DNA from: Endozoicomonas sp965232255 | Lineage (GTDB): Bacteria > Pseudomonadota > Gammaproteobacteria > Pseudomonadales > Endozoicomonadaceae | Direction: 5' to 3' | DNA: 64,000 nt | NCBI GenBank assembly: GCA_965232255.1 | Contig: OZ246962.1 | Coordinates: forward strand, 2,790,001-2,854,000 | Shown here: in pieces, positions 34,679-43,054 of the stretch | Layout of the letters: each line of letters opens with the position of its first letter | Position numbering within the stretch: position 1 is the first letter of the stretch | The notes under the pieces: model-generated | The model's database searches: none | What the model was told of the DNA's origin: nothing | Seen by the model: only the letters and a program-made list of their open reading frames with translations | Made by a program: the position numbers and the translations under genes

Positions 34679-36898
34679 ATGGATGCAGATTGGTTTTCAC
34701 CAGGTGATTTGGCGGGCAAGGATGGACTGCCTGAAACAGTCCAGGGTGTTCGCTATAAAGCGAAAATTAATTCTTGGAAGCATCGCCCACGTAAAGGCCA
34801 GGGCGGCGGCAAGGAGTACCACATCTCCAGCCTGCCCAAAGAGACCCAGGCTGCCCTGCGCAAGCAGCAAGCCCGTGTGGCCAGGGCTGAGCAACTGCCA
34901 GTGCTGCACGACGCGGCGCAACGCGGTGCTGAGGCAGGCAACGCCCAGATGGTCAGTGAGGCTGAGGAGCAGATGCGCAAGCTGTCTGCCCTGAACCTGC
35001 TGGACCCGAGGGAGCAGGAAAGGGTTAGGGCACGGATTGAGGTACTCAATACCCTGAAGGCGTACGAGCAATCGTTCGTCACCAGGGATGAAGCGATCCG
35101 CCATTTTGTGACCGCCTACAACCGGGGCGAGATATTGCACGATGGTCCGGTGTCACAGTTCGTGCCCAAGCTGAGCCGCACCACACTGTTGCGCTGGCGG
35201 TCGGCCATGGCGCTGCATGGTGCCGCTGGCCTGTCCAGCAACTACCGGGCCACCAAGACGTCGATCATCGACAGTCAAGCAGAGCTGCTGGATTTCGCCG
35301 AGGGATTTTTGGCCAAGCTACCGCACAGCCATGCCAAGAACCTGCAACTGGCGATCAAGGCGCACTTTGACGGTCGGGATGACATTACTCTGCCTGGGTA
35401 TAGTGCGATCCAAAAATGGATGGTGAGGTGGAAGGTGACGAACCGCCGGGTATTCATGGCCGTGGCCAACCCGGACAAGTTCAAAAACACCTACCAGATC
35501 GCCCTGGGCAGCCGCTCTGAGAGTGTGGTGCGCCTGAACCAGATGTGGGAGATGGATTCTTCCCCATCGGACTTGATGTGCACCGATGGCCGCTTCTCCC
35601 TGATTGCCTGCGTCGATGTCTATTCCCGTCGGGCGCTGATCAAGGTGCGCAAGAATTCTGACAGCCATGGCGTGGCGCTGACCTTGCGTGATGCCATTCT
35701 CGCCTGGGGTATGGACATTGAGCCAGTGCTGCGGGTGGATAACGGCCGGGATTACGGCAGCCATTACATGGCCTTAGTGGCCAGCACCCTTGGCATGACG
35801 CTGAGCCAGACAGATCCATATTCGGGCGAGCAAAAACCGTTTGTCGAGCGGTTTTTCAGAACCTTTGCCCACGGCATGATTGAGATGTGCGTGGGTTTTT
35901 CCGGGCACAACGTGGCCCAGAAAAAGGAGATCGAGGCACAGTTCAGCTTTGCCGACCGGCTGAAGCGCAGCAAGGGCAGCAAGCCGGTCATCCCGACAAG
36001 TATGTCCAGTGCCGACTTGCAGGCGTTCTGTAACGACTGGGTCAATGAGTTTTACATGCACAACGTGCACGCAGGGATCGGCTGCACACCCCAGGAGAAA
36101 GTGGATGGCTGGCTGCATCCAATTAGGCATGTCGCCGACGTTCGGGCGCTGGACCTACTGCTAGCACCGATTCCTGGCAACCGCGGGATGCGGACGGTGC
36201 AGAAGAAGGGCATAAAGCTCGATGGCCGCTGGTACCTGGCGGGCGAGATGGGTGCACGGGTGGGCGACACCTTCCTGGTGCGTTTTGATGACCGCGACAT
36301 TGGTCGGGTCTACCTGTTCGAAGAGGGAGGTGCCTTTGCCTTTATGGCCCAGTGCCCGGAGATCACCGGCATCAGCCGTGCGGACCTGGCCGCAGCCGGG
36401 CACGAGGCACAGCAGGCCATCGCGGCCGAGAAAAAGTCGCTCAAGGCCAAGGCTCGCAAGATCAGCCAGCAAGAGCTGGTCACCGGCATCATGGACAAGC
36501 GCAAGCGCGAGAATGCCGAGCGGTCAGGGTCAGCAGCCAACAATGTGCTGGCTATGCGCCGTACTGAGGTGCTGGGTAATGACCATCTTGATGGAGCAGC
36601 AGCAGCGCTGGCAGCTGGTGACCAGGTAGCGGCAACACCGGTAGAGCCACGCTCGGAAAGTATTGGTGTATTCATCGAGAGCAACAGGTTCGACCCGCAG
36701 CAGCCAAAGAAAGAGGACGGCAAGTCCCGCATGCGCCGCTGGATGCGACTGGATAAACAGGTCCAGGCAGGGGAAACCCTGTGCGATATCGACCAGAGCT
36801 GGAAGCAGCGTTATGAGTCGTCGCCGGAGTACCTGGCCAATCGGGACATTCTTGACAGCTGGGGAACGGAATTTTTTGAAGAGAGGGTGAGGCAGTGA
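34679..36898 (+). CDS. A: DDE transposase (MuA-like)
   Basis: A 739-residue transposase that integrates and replicates the phage genome by transposition. The N-terminal Mu-type winged-helix domain (MDADWFSPGDLAGKDGLPE, residues 1-70) binds internal enhancer-type sites. The catalytic core contains D293 (WEMDSS), D354 (RVDNGRDYG) and E390 (FVERFFRTF), with exactly 35 residues between the last two. A beta-barrel region follows (about residues 490-560), and the C-terminal charged tail (residues 600-739) should contact the B ATPase and the host ClpX. All catalytic residues are present, so the enzyme may be active. Confidence 0.95.
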   Translation: MDADWFSPGDLAGKDGLPETVQGVRYKAKINSWKHRPRKGQGGGKEYHISSLPKETQAALRKQQARVARAEQLPVLHDAAQRGAEAGNAQMVSEAEEQMRKLSALNLLDPREQERVRARIEVLNTLKAYEQSFVTRDEAIRHFVTAYNRGEILHDGPVSQFVPKLSRTTLLRWRSAMALHGAAGLSSNYRATKTSIIDSQAELLDFAEGFLAKLPHSHAKNLQLAIKAHFDGRDDITLPGYSAIQKWMVRWKVTNRRVFMAVANPDKFKNTYQIALGSRSESVVRLNQMWEMDSSPSDLMCTDGRFSLIACVDVYSRRALIKVRKNSDSHGVALTLRDAILAWGMDIEPVLRVDNGRDYGSHYMALVASTLGMTLSQTDPYSGEQKPFVERFFRTFAHGMIEMCVGFSGHNVAQKKEIEAQFSFADRLKRSKGSKPVIPTSMSSADLQAFCNDWVNEFYMHNVHAGIGCTPQEKVDGWLHPIRHVADVRALDLLLAPIPGNRGMRTVQKKGIKLDGRWYLAGEMGARVGDTFLVRFDDRDIGRVYLFEEGGAFAFMAQCPEITGISRADLAAAGHEAQQAIAAEKKSLKAKARKISQQELVTGIMDKRKRENAERSGSAANNVLAMRRTEVLGNDHLDGAAAALAAGDQVAATPVEPRSESIGVFIESNRFDPQQPKKEDGKSRMRRWMRLDKQVQAGETLCDIDQSWKQRYESSPEYLANRDILDSWGTEFFEERVRQ

Positions 36899-36918
36899 TG
36901 GTCTGCCCAGAGGGGAAT

Positions 36919-36940
36919 CAGGAATGTTCGCCCATTCCTG
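36919..36940 (+). promoter_or_regulatory. Hairpin between transposase and B gene
   Basis: A perfect 8-bp stem (CAGGAATG / CATTCCTG) with a TTCGCC loop lies in the 87-bp gap between A and B. There is no T-run. It may tune the ratio of the two proteins by attenuation or RNA processing. Confidence 0.45.
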
Positions 36941-36985
36941 TATCCAGAACGGAGATTGCTCTCCACAACAAAAACGGAGCGAATT

Positions 36986-37678
36986 ATGAAAGATGAGATT
37001 GTTCCTGTCAAGAATGTGAGCGCCTTGGCCATGGTTGGGCACAGCCTAATTAACCGGCCGGTGCGTCTGGCGGGCATGGGGCTGATCGATGGCCCGGCCG
37101 GTTACGGCAAAACAACGGCGGTGACCTGGTTTGCACTGAAACACGGTGCCTATTACGTGCGGGCCATGGCGGCGTGGCGCACGGCCAATGCGCTGCTGCG
37201 TGCTATCTGTCGCGAGCTGGACATCGTCGAGCATCGCTACGGCGACCGGATGCTGACAGAGATCAGTCGCAGTCTGAGTGAGGAGGGTCGGCCGCTCTTT
37301 ATAGACGAGGCGGACTACCTGATCCGATTCACGGATATCCGCAACACACTGCGGGATCTGCACGACATGACCTCCGTACCGGTGATTCTCATTGGCATGG
37401 AGGATATCGAGCGCACCATCAGGCAGGACCGCAAGCTGGATGAGCGGATCGGCCGCCGGGTCAAGTTCAAGCCCTGCGACCTGGAAGATGCCCGCATACT
37501 GGCTGACAGGTTGTGTGAGGTCGGGGTAGCGGATGATCTGCTGGCCGACCTGCACAAGCGCTCGGCAGGATCGGTCCGGTTTCTCACCGTTGGGCTGAGC
37601 CAGATCGAGGAGATGGCGCTGATGCATGAGCTGACCAGCGTCACTTTGGCCCAGTACCGCAAGCTGACAGCCGTTTGA
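36986..37678 (+). CDS. B: Transposition target-selection ATPase (MuB-like)
   Basis: A 230-residue AAA+ ATPase that binds target DNA and activates the transposase. Walker A is GPAGYGKTT (about residue 36) and Walker B is PLFIDEAD (about residue 102); sensor and arginine-finger regions follow (VILIGMEDIE, DERIGRRV). Mu B has an extra N-terminal HTH domain that is absent here, as in the shorter B proteins of B3-like phages. The start at 36986 is preferred because GGAGCG lies upstream; an earlier in-frame start would add 10 residues. Confidence 0.88.
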   Translation: MKDEIVPVKNVSALAMVGHSLINRPVRLAGMGLIDGPAGYGKTTAVTWFALKHGAYYVRAMAAWRTANALLRAICRELDIVEHRYGDRMLTEISRSLSEEGRPLFIDEADYLIRFTDIRNTLRDLHDMTSVPVILIGMEDIERTIRQDRKLDERIGRRVKFKPCDLEDARILADRLCEVGVADDLLADLHKRSAGSVRFLTVGLSQIEEMALMHELTSVTLAQYRKLTAV

Positions 37679-37727
37679 CCGAAAATTTTAGCAGTTTTGA
37701 TGTATTCGTATTTTGCAGAGCGTGTCA

Positions 37728-38339
37728 ATGAGTAGTGTGGATCGAAGTACCCTGTTCCAGCCAACGCGGCCCAGTGCCGTCGAGCACCGGGTGTGGGGCG
37801 TTATGCGTCGCGTACCCGCCTTTACGCCGGGCTATCTGGCCCATGAAAGTGGGCGCAGCATGGCCACGGTGAGCCGTTACCTGCGCCAGCTGATCCATGT
37901 GGATTATGTGGAGGTGGCCGCCGGGCAGTTGCATTTCCTGCGCCGCAACACTGGCTCCATCGCTCCGGCCATGACCGAAAACCGGCTGTTTTTATTCGAC
38001 GGCAACAATGGCCGCTATCTGCCGGTGGCGGGAGGAGAGGCATTTCCGCCCGAGGCACCGGGCTACGACAGTGTCATCGGGCGGCTGTGGCTAGCCTGCC
38101 GGATCATGCGGACGTTTCGGGCAGGTGACCTGGTGGCCACCACTGAGACAGACCGCGAGACCATTGCTCCATGGCTCGCGGAGCTAGTGAAATTTGGCTA
38201 TCTGCGCCAGACCGGCGACGACAGCTACCGCTTGGTGCGGGGCACCGGCAAGAGGGCGCCCAGTATCGCTGCTGGGCTGGATATTTCCTTTGATCACAAT
38301 ACCGGCCAGTTTCATCAGCCGGTGAGGGAGTCGAAATGA
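37728..38339 (+). CDS. Early protein with two winged-helix-like segments
   Basis: A 203-residue protein. Two similar segments resemble winged helices: residues 20-70 (FTPGYLAHESGRSMATVSRY) and 115-170 (FRAGDLVATTETDRETIAPW). Both end with a short beta-wing (YVEVAAGQLHFL; YLRQTGDDSYRLV). It is likely a DNA-binding regulator of the early region; no exact family is claimed. The ATG at 37728 is preferred to a TTG five codons earlier. It overlaps the next gene by ATGA. Confidence 0.6.
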   Translation: MSSVDRSTLFQPTRPSAVEHRVWGVMRRVPAFTPGYLAHESGRSMATVSRYLRQLIHVDYVEVAAGQLHFLRRNTGSIAPAMTENRLFLFDGNNGRYLPVAGGEAFPPEAPGYDSVIGRLWLACRIMRTFRAGDLVATTETDRETIAPWLAELVKFGYLRQTGDDSYRLVRGTGKRAPSIAAGLDISFDHNTGQFHQPVRESK

Positions 38340-38680
38340 GCAGTTACATCAGTACCGAGTGGTACCAGCAGTTGGTTACCGTGTGCCAGAACAGCAGTCA
38401 GAAGGCCGTGGGTCAGCGCCTGGGATACGCCGGCGGCTCCATCGTCAGCCAGATTCTCAAGGGCACTTACCCCGGTGACGTAGACCAGTTTCGCCAGCGT
38501 TTCGAGGGGGCGTACATGGGTGCCTGCGTGCAGTGTCCGGTAGCCGGGGAGATCGGCCGTGACCAGTGTTTAACGCATCAGCGTCGGCCATTTTGTGGCA
38601 CTAATCCTCTGCGGGTGCAGCTGTACCGGGTATGTCGCAGCGGCTGTCAGTACTCCAGCATTGTCAAGGGGGAGTCATGA
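38336..38680 (+). CDS. Small cysteine-containing early protein
   Basis: A 114-residue protein. The N-terminal part (QKAVGQRLGYAGGSIVSQIL) looks like an HTH of the type found in phage early genes that read sequence like Cro. The second half has six cysteines (ACVQCP, DQCL, FCGTN, VCRSGC), suggesting zinc or Fe-S binding. Start and stop codons overlap those of both neighbours (ATGA), so the three genes form a tightly coupled unit. Confidence 0.6.
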   Translation: MSSYISTEWYQQLVTVCQNSSQKAVGQRLGYAGGSIVSQILKGTYPGDVDQFRQRFEGAYMGACVQCPVAGEIGRDQCLTHQRRPFCGTNPLRVQLYRVCRSGCQYSSIVKGES

Positions 38681-38889
38681 ACTTGGTCAATGGCGAGGAG
38701 CTCATGCAGTCAGGCCGCTGCCCCTGTGACCAGTGCTGGCACCGTGCCCGCTGCCGGGATGAAGCGCTGGCCTGCGACGTGTTTGCTGACTGGTTTTCGG
38801 CAGGGAACGCGTACGAGAAAAAGCCAAGGCCGTTCCAGTCACAGCGTGTGCCCGGCCAGCGTCTGTTCAGAAGCTTGAACCAAGATTAA
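38677..38889 (+). CDS. Small cysteine-rich zinc-ribbon-like protein
   Basis: A 70-residue protein with a five-Cys cluster (CPCDQCWHRARCRDEALACD) followed by FADWFSAG and a basic tail. This kind of motif is common in small phage and plasmid proteins of unknown function. The ATG overlaps the previous stop (ATGA). The last codons run into TTAA cluster site B. Confidence 0.6.
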   Translation: MNLVNGEELMQSGRCPCDQCWHRARCRDEALACDVFADWFSAGNAYEKKPRPFQSQRVPGQRLFRSLNQD

Positions 38890-38924
38890 ACAACCCGTTA
38901 AACGCCGGTTAAGCCGGTGTTTAA
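38886..38924. repeat. Helically phased TTAA cluster, site B
   Basis: Four TTAA centres occur at 38886, 38898, 38909 and 38921, spaced 12, 11 and 12 bp, in the gap between two early genes. The sequence GTTAAACGCCGG followed by GTTTAACC and CTCTG is shared with site D at 47423. Confidence 0.7.
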
Positions 38925-38941
38925 CCCTCTGTAAAAACGCA

Positions 38942-39226
38942 ATGAAGCAAGGTCCGATGATTTACACAACAAAGCCTAATGCTCAGCAGGAGTTCCTCAC
39001 TCGCAGCCTGCACAAGGCCCACAGCGCTGTGTTCAAGTTGCAACAGCGTGGCTTTTGCGTCGAGCGCGTAGAGCTGGGCAGTGGCCAGCCACAGATCACG
39101 ATCGCCAGTTGTCCTCTGGTGGTTCTCCTGGGCGAGGCACGGGTACACAACCAGATTCTGAACGGCGTGCGATTTGAACAGCATCGCGTTGAGTTTGAAC
39201 ACTGCCAGGTTACCTGGATTCACTGA
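38942..39226 (+). CDS. Hypothetical early phage protein
   Basis: A 94-residue protein with no recognised domain. It has the shape of a small alpha/beta protein (FLTRSLHKAHSAVFKLQQRG helix, then VERVELGSGQPQITIAS strands). An alternative start at 38957 would shorten it by five residues and sits behind a CAAGG site. Confidence 0.5.
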   Translation: MKQGPMIYTTKPNAQQEFLTRSLHKAHSAVFKLQQRGFCVERVELGSGQPQITIASCPLVVLLGEARVHNQILNGVRFEQHRVEFEHCQVTWIH

Positions 39227-39255
39227 AACCCATGCTAGACCAAGGAGTTAACAGC

Positions 39256-39879
39256 ATGACTAACGGAACTACTGAGCTACCTGCCGGCTACCGCCAGGAC
39301 TACAAGGGGCGTCTCGTGCCGGAAGCACTGATTAAGCCCATCGACAAAGCTCGCGACGAGCTGGTGACCGAAATCATCCGCCAGGCGCTGCCGCAGCGCG
39401 AGGCGCTGGTCGAGTTCAAGCGACGGGTGATTGGCGACATTCAAGCGTTTGTTGAGCTAAGCGCCGAGCAGTACGGCGTCAAGCTGGGCGGCCAAAAGGG
39501 GAATGTCAGCCTGTCGTCCTTTGATGGTCGCTACATGATCAGACTCACGAATGCCGAGCACATCACGTTTGACGAGCGCATCGAAGCGGCGCGGGAGTTG
39601 ATCGACCGCTGCCTGAACCGCTGGACCGAGGGCAGTCGGCCGGAGATCAAGGCGCTGGTTGAGCGGGCTTTTCGCACCAACAGCAAGGGGCAGCTGCGTA
39701 CTGCCGAGGTGCTGGGTCTGAAAGACTTGGATATCAAGGACGACGAATGGCAGACGGCCATGACTGCGCTGATGGACTCCATCACCGTGTCGGGCTCTAC
39801 CGCCTACATCAATCTGTATGAGCGAATGGGCGACACGGAGAAGTGGCGGCATATCTCGCTGGATCTGGCGGCGGTTTGA
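39256..39879 (+). CDS. DUF3164-type Mu-like early protein
   Basis: A 207-residue protein typical of the early region of Mu-like phages. The recognisable parts are GYRQDYKGRLVPEALIKPID at the start, KGNVSLSSFDGRYMI in the centre and ALVERAFRTNSKGQLRTAEV plus LGL toward the end. Its biochemical function is unknown. The start at 39256 follows AAGGAG at 39241-39246, which supports it over the upstream in-frame Met. Confidence 0.8.
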   Translation: MTNGTTELPAGYRQDYKGRLVPEALIKPIDKARDELVTEIIRQALPQREALVEFKRRVIGDIQAFVELSAEQYGVKLGGQKGNVSLSSFDGRYMIRLTNAEHITFDERIEAARELIDRCLNRWTEGSRPEIKALVERAFRTNSKGQLRTAEVLGLKDLDIKDDEWQTAMTALMDSITVSGSTAYINLYERMGDTEKWRHISLDLAAV

Positions 39880-39890
39880 GGAGAGTGACC

Positions 39891-40085
39891 ATGAGCAAGG
39901 TGGTGATTGAACTCACCCAGAGTGAGGGTGATGGCGACAGGATTAACGTGGGTGTGACATTCCATGGTGGGCTGGATGAGAGTGACTCGGTACATGCGCT
40001 GGCGCTGAAGCTGGCCAAAATGTTGTACGGCAAAGACGGCGAGAACTTGACGATCAGCGAAGGCGGGGATCGGGTTCTGCATTGA
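39891..40085 (+). CDS. Small hypothetical early protein
   Basis: A 64-residue acidic protein (SKVVIELTQSEGDGDRINVG at the start). It is predicted to have a small beta-sheet plus one helix. A GAGGAGAG site lies upstream of the ATG. No family was recognised. A long palindrome follows its stop. Confidence 0.55.
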   Translation: MSKVVIELTQSEGDGDRINVGVTFHGGLDESDSVHALALKLAKMLYGKDGENLTISEGGDRVLH

Positions 40086-40092
40086 TAGAGAA

Positions 40093-40118
40093 ACACCCTT
40101 CTATATATAGAAGGGTGT
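40093..40118. promoter_or_regulatory. 26-bp perfect palindrome
   Basis: The arms are ACACCCTTCTATA and its reverse complement. It lies 7 bp after the stop of the small gene at 39891-40085. No T-run follows, so it is either a hairpin that blocks read-through or RNA decay, or a symmetrical operator for a dimeric protein controlling the next genes. Confidence 0.6.
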
Positions 40119-40215
40119 CTGCCCGGCGAGGTATCGGGCATATCCCCAGGGATGGGTTTATACCGCAAAGCGCCGGAAGCGTGAGCGGTACATGAACAGC
40201 TATAGGAGAACAGGC

Positions 40216-40791
40216 ATGGCCTGGAAAGTAGATCATAACGGCAACAAACAGTTGATCATCCCGAAAGGCGCCGACCTTGGCGCCCTGTTTTTGGAGGTAG
40301 CCCAGCCTGAGACCCTGAGCGCTACAGAAGGTTATTACATACTGATGGCGCTGGTGTCGGTGCTTCGCGCTCGTCATAACGGCCGCTATGACGGCATGGT
40401 CGGGAGCGTTATAGAGGCGTCGGAAGTGCCCAAGGCAGGCGTGGTCAACCGCTATACCTGGTATGAAAATGAACACTGGGGACGGTTTCTGGTGGTCGCT
40501 GATGATGCCGATTACCCTGAGGTTTTCTGGGATATTTTCAGGCAGGAACCACCCGAGAGTGAATCCGAGTGGATCGTTTTGTTAACCTGGACTGCCTACG
40601 CGATCAGCTTGAGGACTGCTTTAGGCGATGGATTATGCCCAACCGGAGTGCTTTATTGGTGCGAGACGGAGAACCATGATCAATCGTGTGTTGCCAGAGA
40701 GATGAAGCTCACCGCCCGCAACGCCCGCAAGGTGGCCGAGCTGCTGGAGGCAATCGGCACGGAACCCCCGGAGGTGCTTAATGCACTATGA
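40216..40791 (+). CDS. Hypothetical early phage protein
   Basis: A 191-residue protein without recognised domain. The start at 40216 follows TAGGAGAACAGG, a good ribosome-binding site, so the upstream in-frame ATG at 40192 is unlikely. The C-terminal part (MKLTARNARKVAELLEAIG) looks like a helix-turn-helix or a helical hairpin. Its last bases overlap gemA. Confidence 0.55.
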   Translation: MAWKVDHNGNKQLIIPKGADLGALFLEVAQPETLSATEGYYILMALVSVLRARHNGRYDGMVGSVIEASEVPKAGVVNRYTWYENEHWGRFLVVADDADYPEVFWDIFRQEPPESESEWIVLLTWTAYAISLRTALGDGLCPTGVLYWCETENHDQSCVAREMKLTARNARKVAELLEAIGTEPPEVLNAL

Positions 40792-41290
40792 GCGTCAGAC
40801 CGTCGCGCAGATCAAGCGCAGGGCCATCACCCGCATCCATGTGGCCAAAGGGCAGCTGGGTATGGACGATGAGGAATACCGGTTCATGCTACAAGCAACT
40901 ACCGGTAAAACCAGCAGCAAGGCCATGGATATTGCTGAATTACAGGCTGTCGAGAATCATCTGAAGAAGCTGGGCTTTAAACCAAAAGCTCGCAACACCG
41001 GCAACAAACGAATCAGCCCGGTCAGCCGCCACAAGGCAAGTGACCAGAAAACTCAGGTCGATAAACTGCGGGCAATGTGGATTGAAATGGCCAACGCGGG
41101 CCTGATCCGAGATGGCTCCGAGAATGCCCTGGAGTGCTGGGTGCAGCGGATGAGTGCCCGCTATAACCATGGGCGTGGCATTGAAAAAGTGGACTGGCTG
41201 ATGATGGATGCCGATCTGGCCAGTCAACTGATTGAAAGCCTGAAGCAGTGGGAGCAACGGCTGACGAAAGGGTCGGATCTTCATGAATAA
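40781..41290 (+). CDS. gemA: GemA / gp16-family regulatory protein (DUF1018)
   Basis: A 169-residue protein of the Mu gp16/GemA family. The diagnostic segment is RRAITRIHVAKGQLGMDDEE, then EYRFMLQATTGKTSSKAMD and LKKLGFKPK. Mu GemA modulates host gene expression and DNA topology, but the exact mechanism is unclear. A GGAGG site precedes the ATG, which lies inside the end of the preceding gene. Confidence 0.85.
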   Translation: MHYERQTVAQIKRRAITRIHVAKGQLGMDDEEYRFMLQATTGKTSSKAMDIAELQAVENHLKKLGFKPKARNTGNKRISPVSRHKASDQKTQVDKLRAMWIEMANAGLIRDGSENALECWVQRMSARYNHGRGIEKVDWLMMDADLASQLIESLKQWEQRLTKGSDLHE

Positions 41291-41636
41291 AAGCTTGTTG
41301 GACAATATGACAGCCGAGGAGCTGGCTCATTACGCAGGATGTATGCCAGAGCTGATTAAACAGAATGATCTGCCCCATTTTCTGGAGTCGGTGACAGAAA
41401 AGATGATGGAGCTCACCGATGAGGTCTCTTGCCTGGAATCAGAGGTTGAGCGTGTTGAGCGTAAAGATGACCTGCATGTCATTGATTATCAGGATTACGT
41501 AGAAGTGATGGATGAGCTTGGTGAAGTGCTGGAGGAATTGCGCCAATACTGCGAAGAGTTACCGGATGATCATCCGGTCTGGAAAATCTGGCACCAGCTG
41601 ACTGATGTCAGTGACATGGTGTGTGATCTTTATTAG
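41283..41636 (+). CDS. Hypothetical protein with coiled coil
   Basis: A 117-residue acidic protein. Residues 25-60 (LESVTEKMMELTDEVSCLES and on) form a probable coiled coil, and the C-terminal half has a helix rich in Glu. It overlaps gemA by eight bases and is the last gene before a terminator, so it ends the early operon. Confidence 0.55.
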   Translation: MNKSLLDNMTAEELAHYAGCMPELIKQNDLPHFLESVTEKMMELTDEVSCLESEVERVERKDDLHVIDYQDYVEVMDELGEVLEELRQYCEELPDDHPVWKIWHQLTDVSDMVCDLY

Positions 41637-41644
41637 ACCGGTTG

Positions 41645-41678
41645 AAAATAGCGATCTGCATGGTCGCTATTTTTTTTA
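41645..41678 (+). terminator. Rho-independent terminator ending the early operon
   Basis: A 10-bp stem (AAAATAGCGA / TCGCTATTTT) encloses a short loop and runs into eight or nine T residues. It separates the early operon from mor. Confidence 0.88.
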
Positions 41679-41721
41679 TCTGGCACAATTCGGCTAATTC
41701 ACGCAGTCGAGAGTAAGCACA

Positions 41722-42129
41722 ATGGACGACCTGTTCGGTATTGACGACGTTAACAATAACATCCAGGCGCACCTGGACGACGATGTCCTTTACGAGAAAG
41801 ACTACTGGCCCGGTGATCTGGTGGAGCTGTGCGACGTGATCCGCGCTCAGATGAAGCGGGAAGGGGTAGAAGATGAGTCTGTCTACCGGATGATGGAACG
41901 GGTGCTGCTGGGTATGTCGTTCTTGTGTGGCGGCCGCAACTACTACCTGCCCAACGGCCAGCGCATCAGGAACGCCTTGCGTGACAAACGTATTTACGAC
42001 GATTTCAATGGCCGCAACCAGCGTGAACTATCGCGTCGGTACAAACTGTGCGAACAGAAGATTTACAGCGTGATCCGCGCCCAGCGGGCCCTGCACCGCA
42101 ACCGCGTGCAAACCGACCTGCTGCACTAA
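41722..42129 (+). CDS. mor: Mor-family transcription activator
   Basis: A 135-residue activator of middle or late phage transcription. The Mor family signature is clear: dimerisation half WPGDLVELCDVIRAQMKREG, the strand GRNYYLPNGQRIRNALRDKR and a HTH FNGRNQRELSRRYKLCEQKI. It has its own short upstream gap after the terminator, so it is expressed from a separate promoter. No second activator gene (C) was seen, so Mor may act directly on late promoters. Confidence 0.93.
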   Translation: MDDLFGIDDVNNNIQAHLDDDVLYEKDYWPGDLVELCDVIRAQMKREGVEDESVYRMMERVLLGMSFLCGGRNYYLPNGQRIRNALRDKRIYDDFNGRNQRELSRRYKLCEQKIYSVIRAQRALHRNRVQTDLLH

Positions 42130-42162
42130 CCAGAAATTCCGCTAAAGCCACTCTCCACCAAC

Positions 42163-42181
42163 GCTCCGACATGATCGGAGC
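42163..42181 (+). promoter_or_regulatory. Hairpin covering the ribosome-binding site of the lysozyme gene
   Basis: A perfect 7-bp stem (GCTCCGA / TCGGAGC) with a CATGA loop contains the GGAG sequence just before the ATG at 42183. If formed in mRNA it would hide this site and delay lysozyme translation. It might instead be a DNA dyad for Mor. Confidence 0.5.
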
Positions 42182-42182
42182 C

Positions 42183-42707
42183 ATGACTACTAATACCTAC
42201 ACCCAAGCCTTTGAGTCCGCCGTCGCTTTTGTTCTGGAAGCAGAGGGCGGTTACGTTGACGACCCAAACGATGCCGGAGGCGAGACCAATTATGGCATCA
42301 GCAAGCGTTCCTACCCCGACCTGGACATCAAGACACTGACCGAAGGGCAGGCCAAAGATATCTATTTCAATGACTACTGGTTGCGTGCCCGCTGCGACGA
42401 CATGCCGGCTTATATTGCCATGGCCGTCTTTGATACGGCGGTGAACATGGGCGTCACGACCGCCGCAAAATTGCTGCAACGGGCCGCCGGGGTAACGGAC
42501 GACGGCATCATTGGCCCGAAAACCCTGGGCGCCGTTTACCGGCTTTCCCCCGAGTCCCTGCTGCCGGAGTTCCTCAGCCAGCGGGCGCTGCGTTATCACC
42601 AGCTGGCCGATGAGCCGGACGAGGCACACAACCAGCGCTTTATCCGGGGCTGGCTGAGGCGCACCTTTGCCCTGCAACAGCGCCTGTACGAGGACCGGCT
42701 GCTGTGA
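42183..42707 (+). CDS. Phage lysozyme, glycoside hydrolase family 108
   Basis: A 174-residue muramidase that degrades peptidoglycan at lysis. The active-site segment is FVLEAEGGYVDDPNDAGGET followed by NYGISKRSYP, with the Glu before GGYVDD as catalytic residue. The C-terminal putative peptidoglycan-binding helix bundle follows (IGPKTLGAVYRL). There is no signal peptide, so export depends on the holin. The start could be 42171 or 42183; the latter gives the family-like MTTNTYTQAF N-terminus. Confidence 0.9.
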   Translation: MTTNTYTQAFESAVAFVLEAEGGYVDDPNDAGGETNYGISKRSYPDLDIKTLTEGQAKDIYFNDYWLRARCDDMPAYIAMAVFDTAVNMGVTTAAKLLQRAAGVTDDGIIGPKTLGAVYRLSPESLLPEFLSQRALRYHQLADEPDEAHNQRFIRGWLRRTFALQQRLYEDRLL

Positions 42708-43039
42708 GTTTTCTGGACTGGATCAACCCGTTCAACAAGGTCGTGGATCTGGCCAGTGAAGCCATCACCGACCAGGACAAGCTCAACCAGCTCCGGCACG
42801 AGGCAGACATGGCCAGCACCGAGCTGAAGCGGATGCTGGAGGAGACCTACCGCCAGGAGCTGGCTACCCGCACGGTGCCTTGGGTCGATGCGCTGCACAA
42901 GATGGGTAGGCAGTTTTTGAGTTTTGCCGGCTACGGGCTGGCGTTTTACATGGTGCACCGGGGTTTTGAGCCGGTGGCGGTGATGGCCGCTATCGCGCCC
43001 GGCGGAATCTACAGCTACGTGAAAGGCCGGGGGCAATAA
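42704..43039 (+). CDS. Three-TM holin-like protein
   Basis: A 111-residue protein resembling the 3-TM holin superfamily of gene-transfer agents and Mu-like phages. An amphipathic helix (NPFNKVVDLASEAI) and a charged helix precede two hydrophobic segments (FLSFAGYGLAFYMVHRG and AVMAAIAPGGIYSYV). It would form holes that let the lysozyme through. The GTG start overlaps the lysozyme TGA (GTGA), giving translational coupling. Confidence 0.75.
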   Translation: MSFLDWINPFNKVVDLASEAITDQDKLNQLRHEADMASTELKRMLEETYRQELATRTVPWVDALHKMGRQFLSFAGYGLAFYMVHRGFEPVAVMAAIAPGGIYSYVKGRGQ

Positions 43040-43054
43040 GAGTGAGACAGGGTA

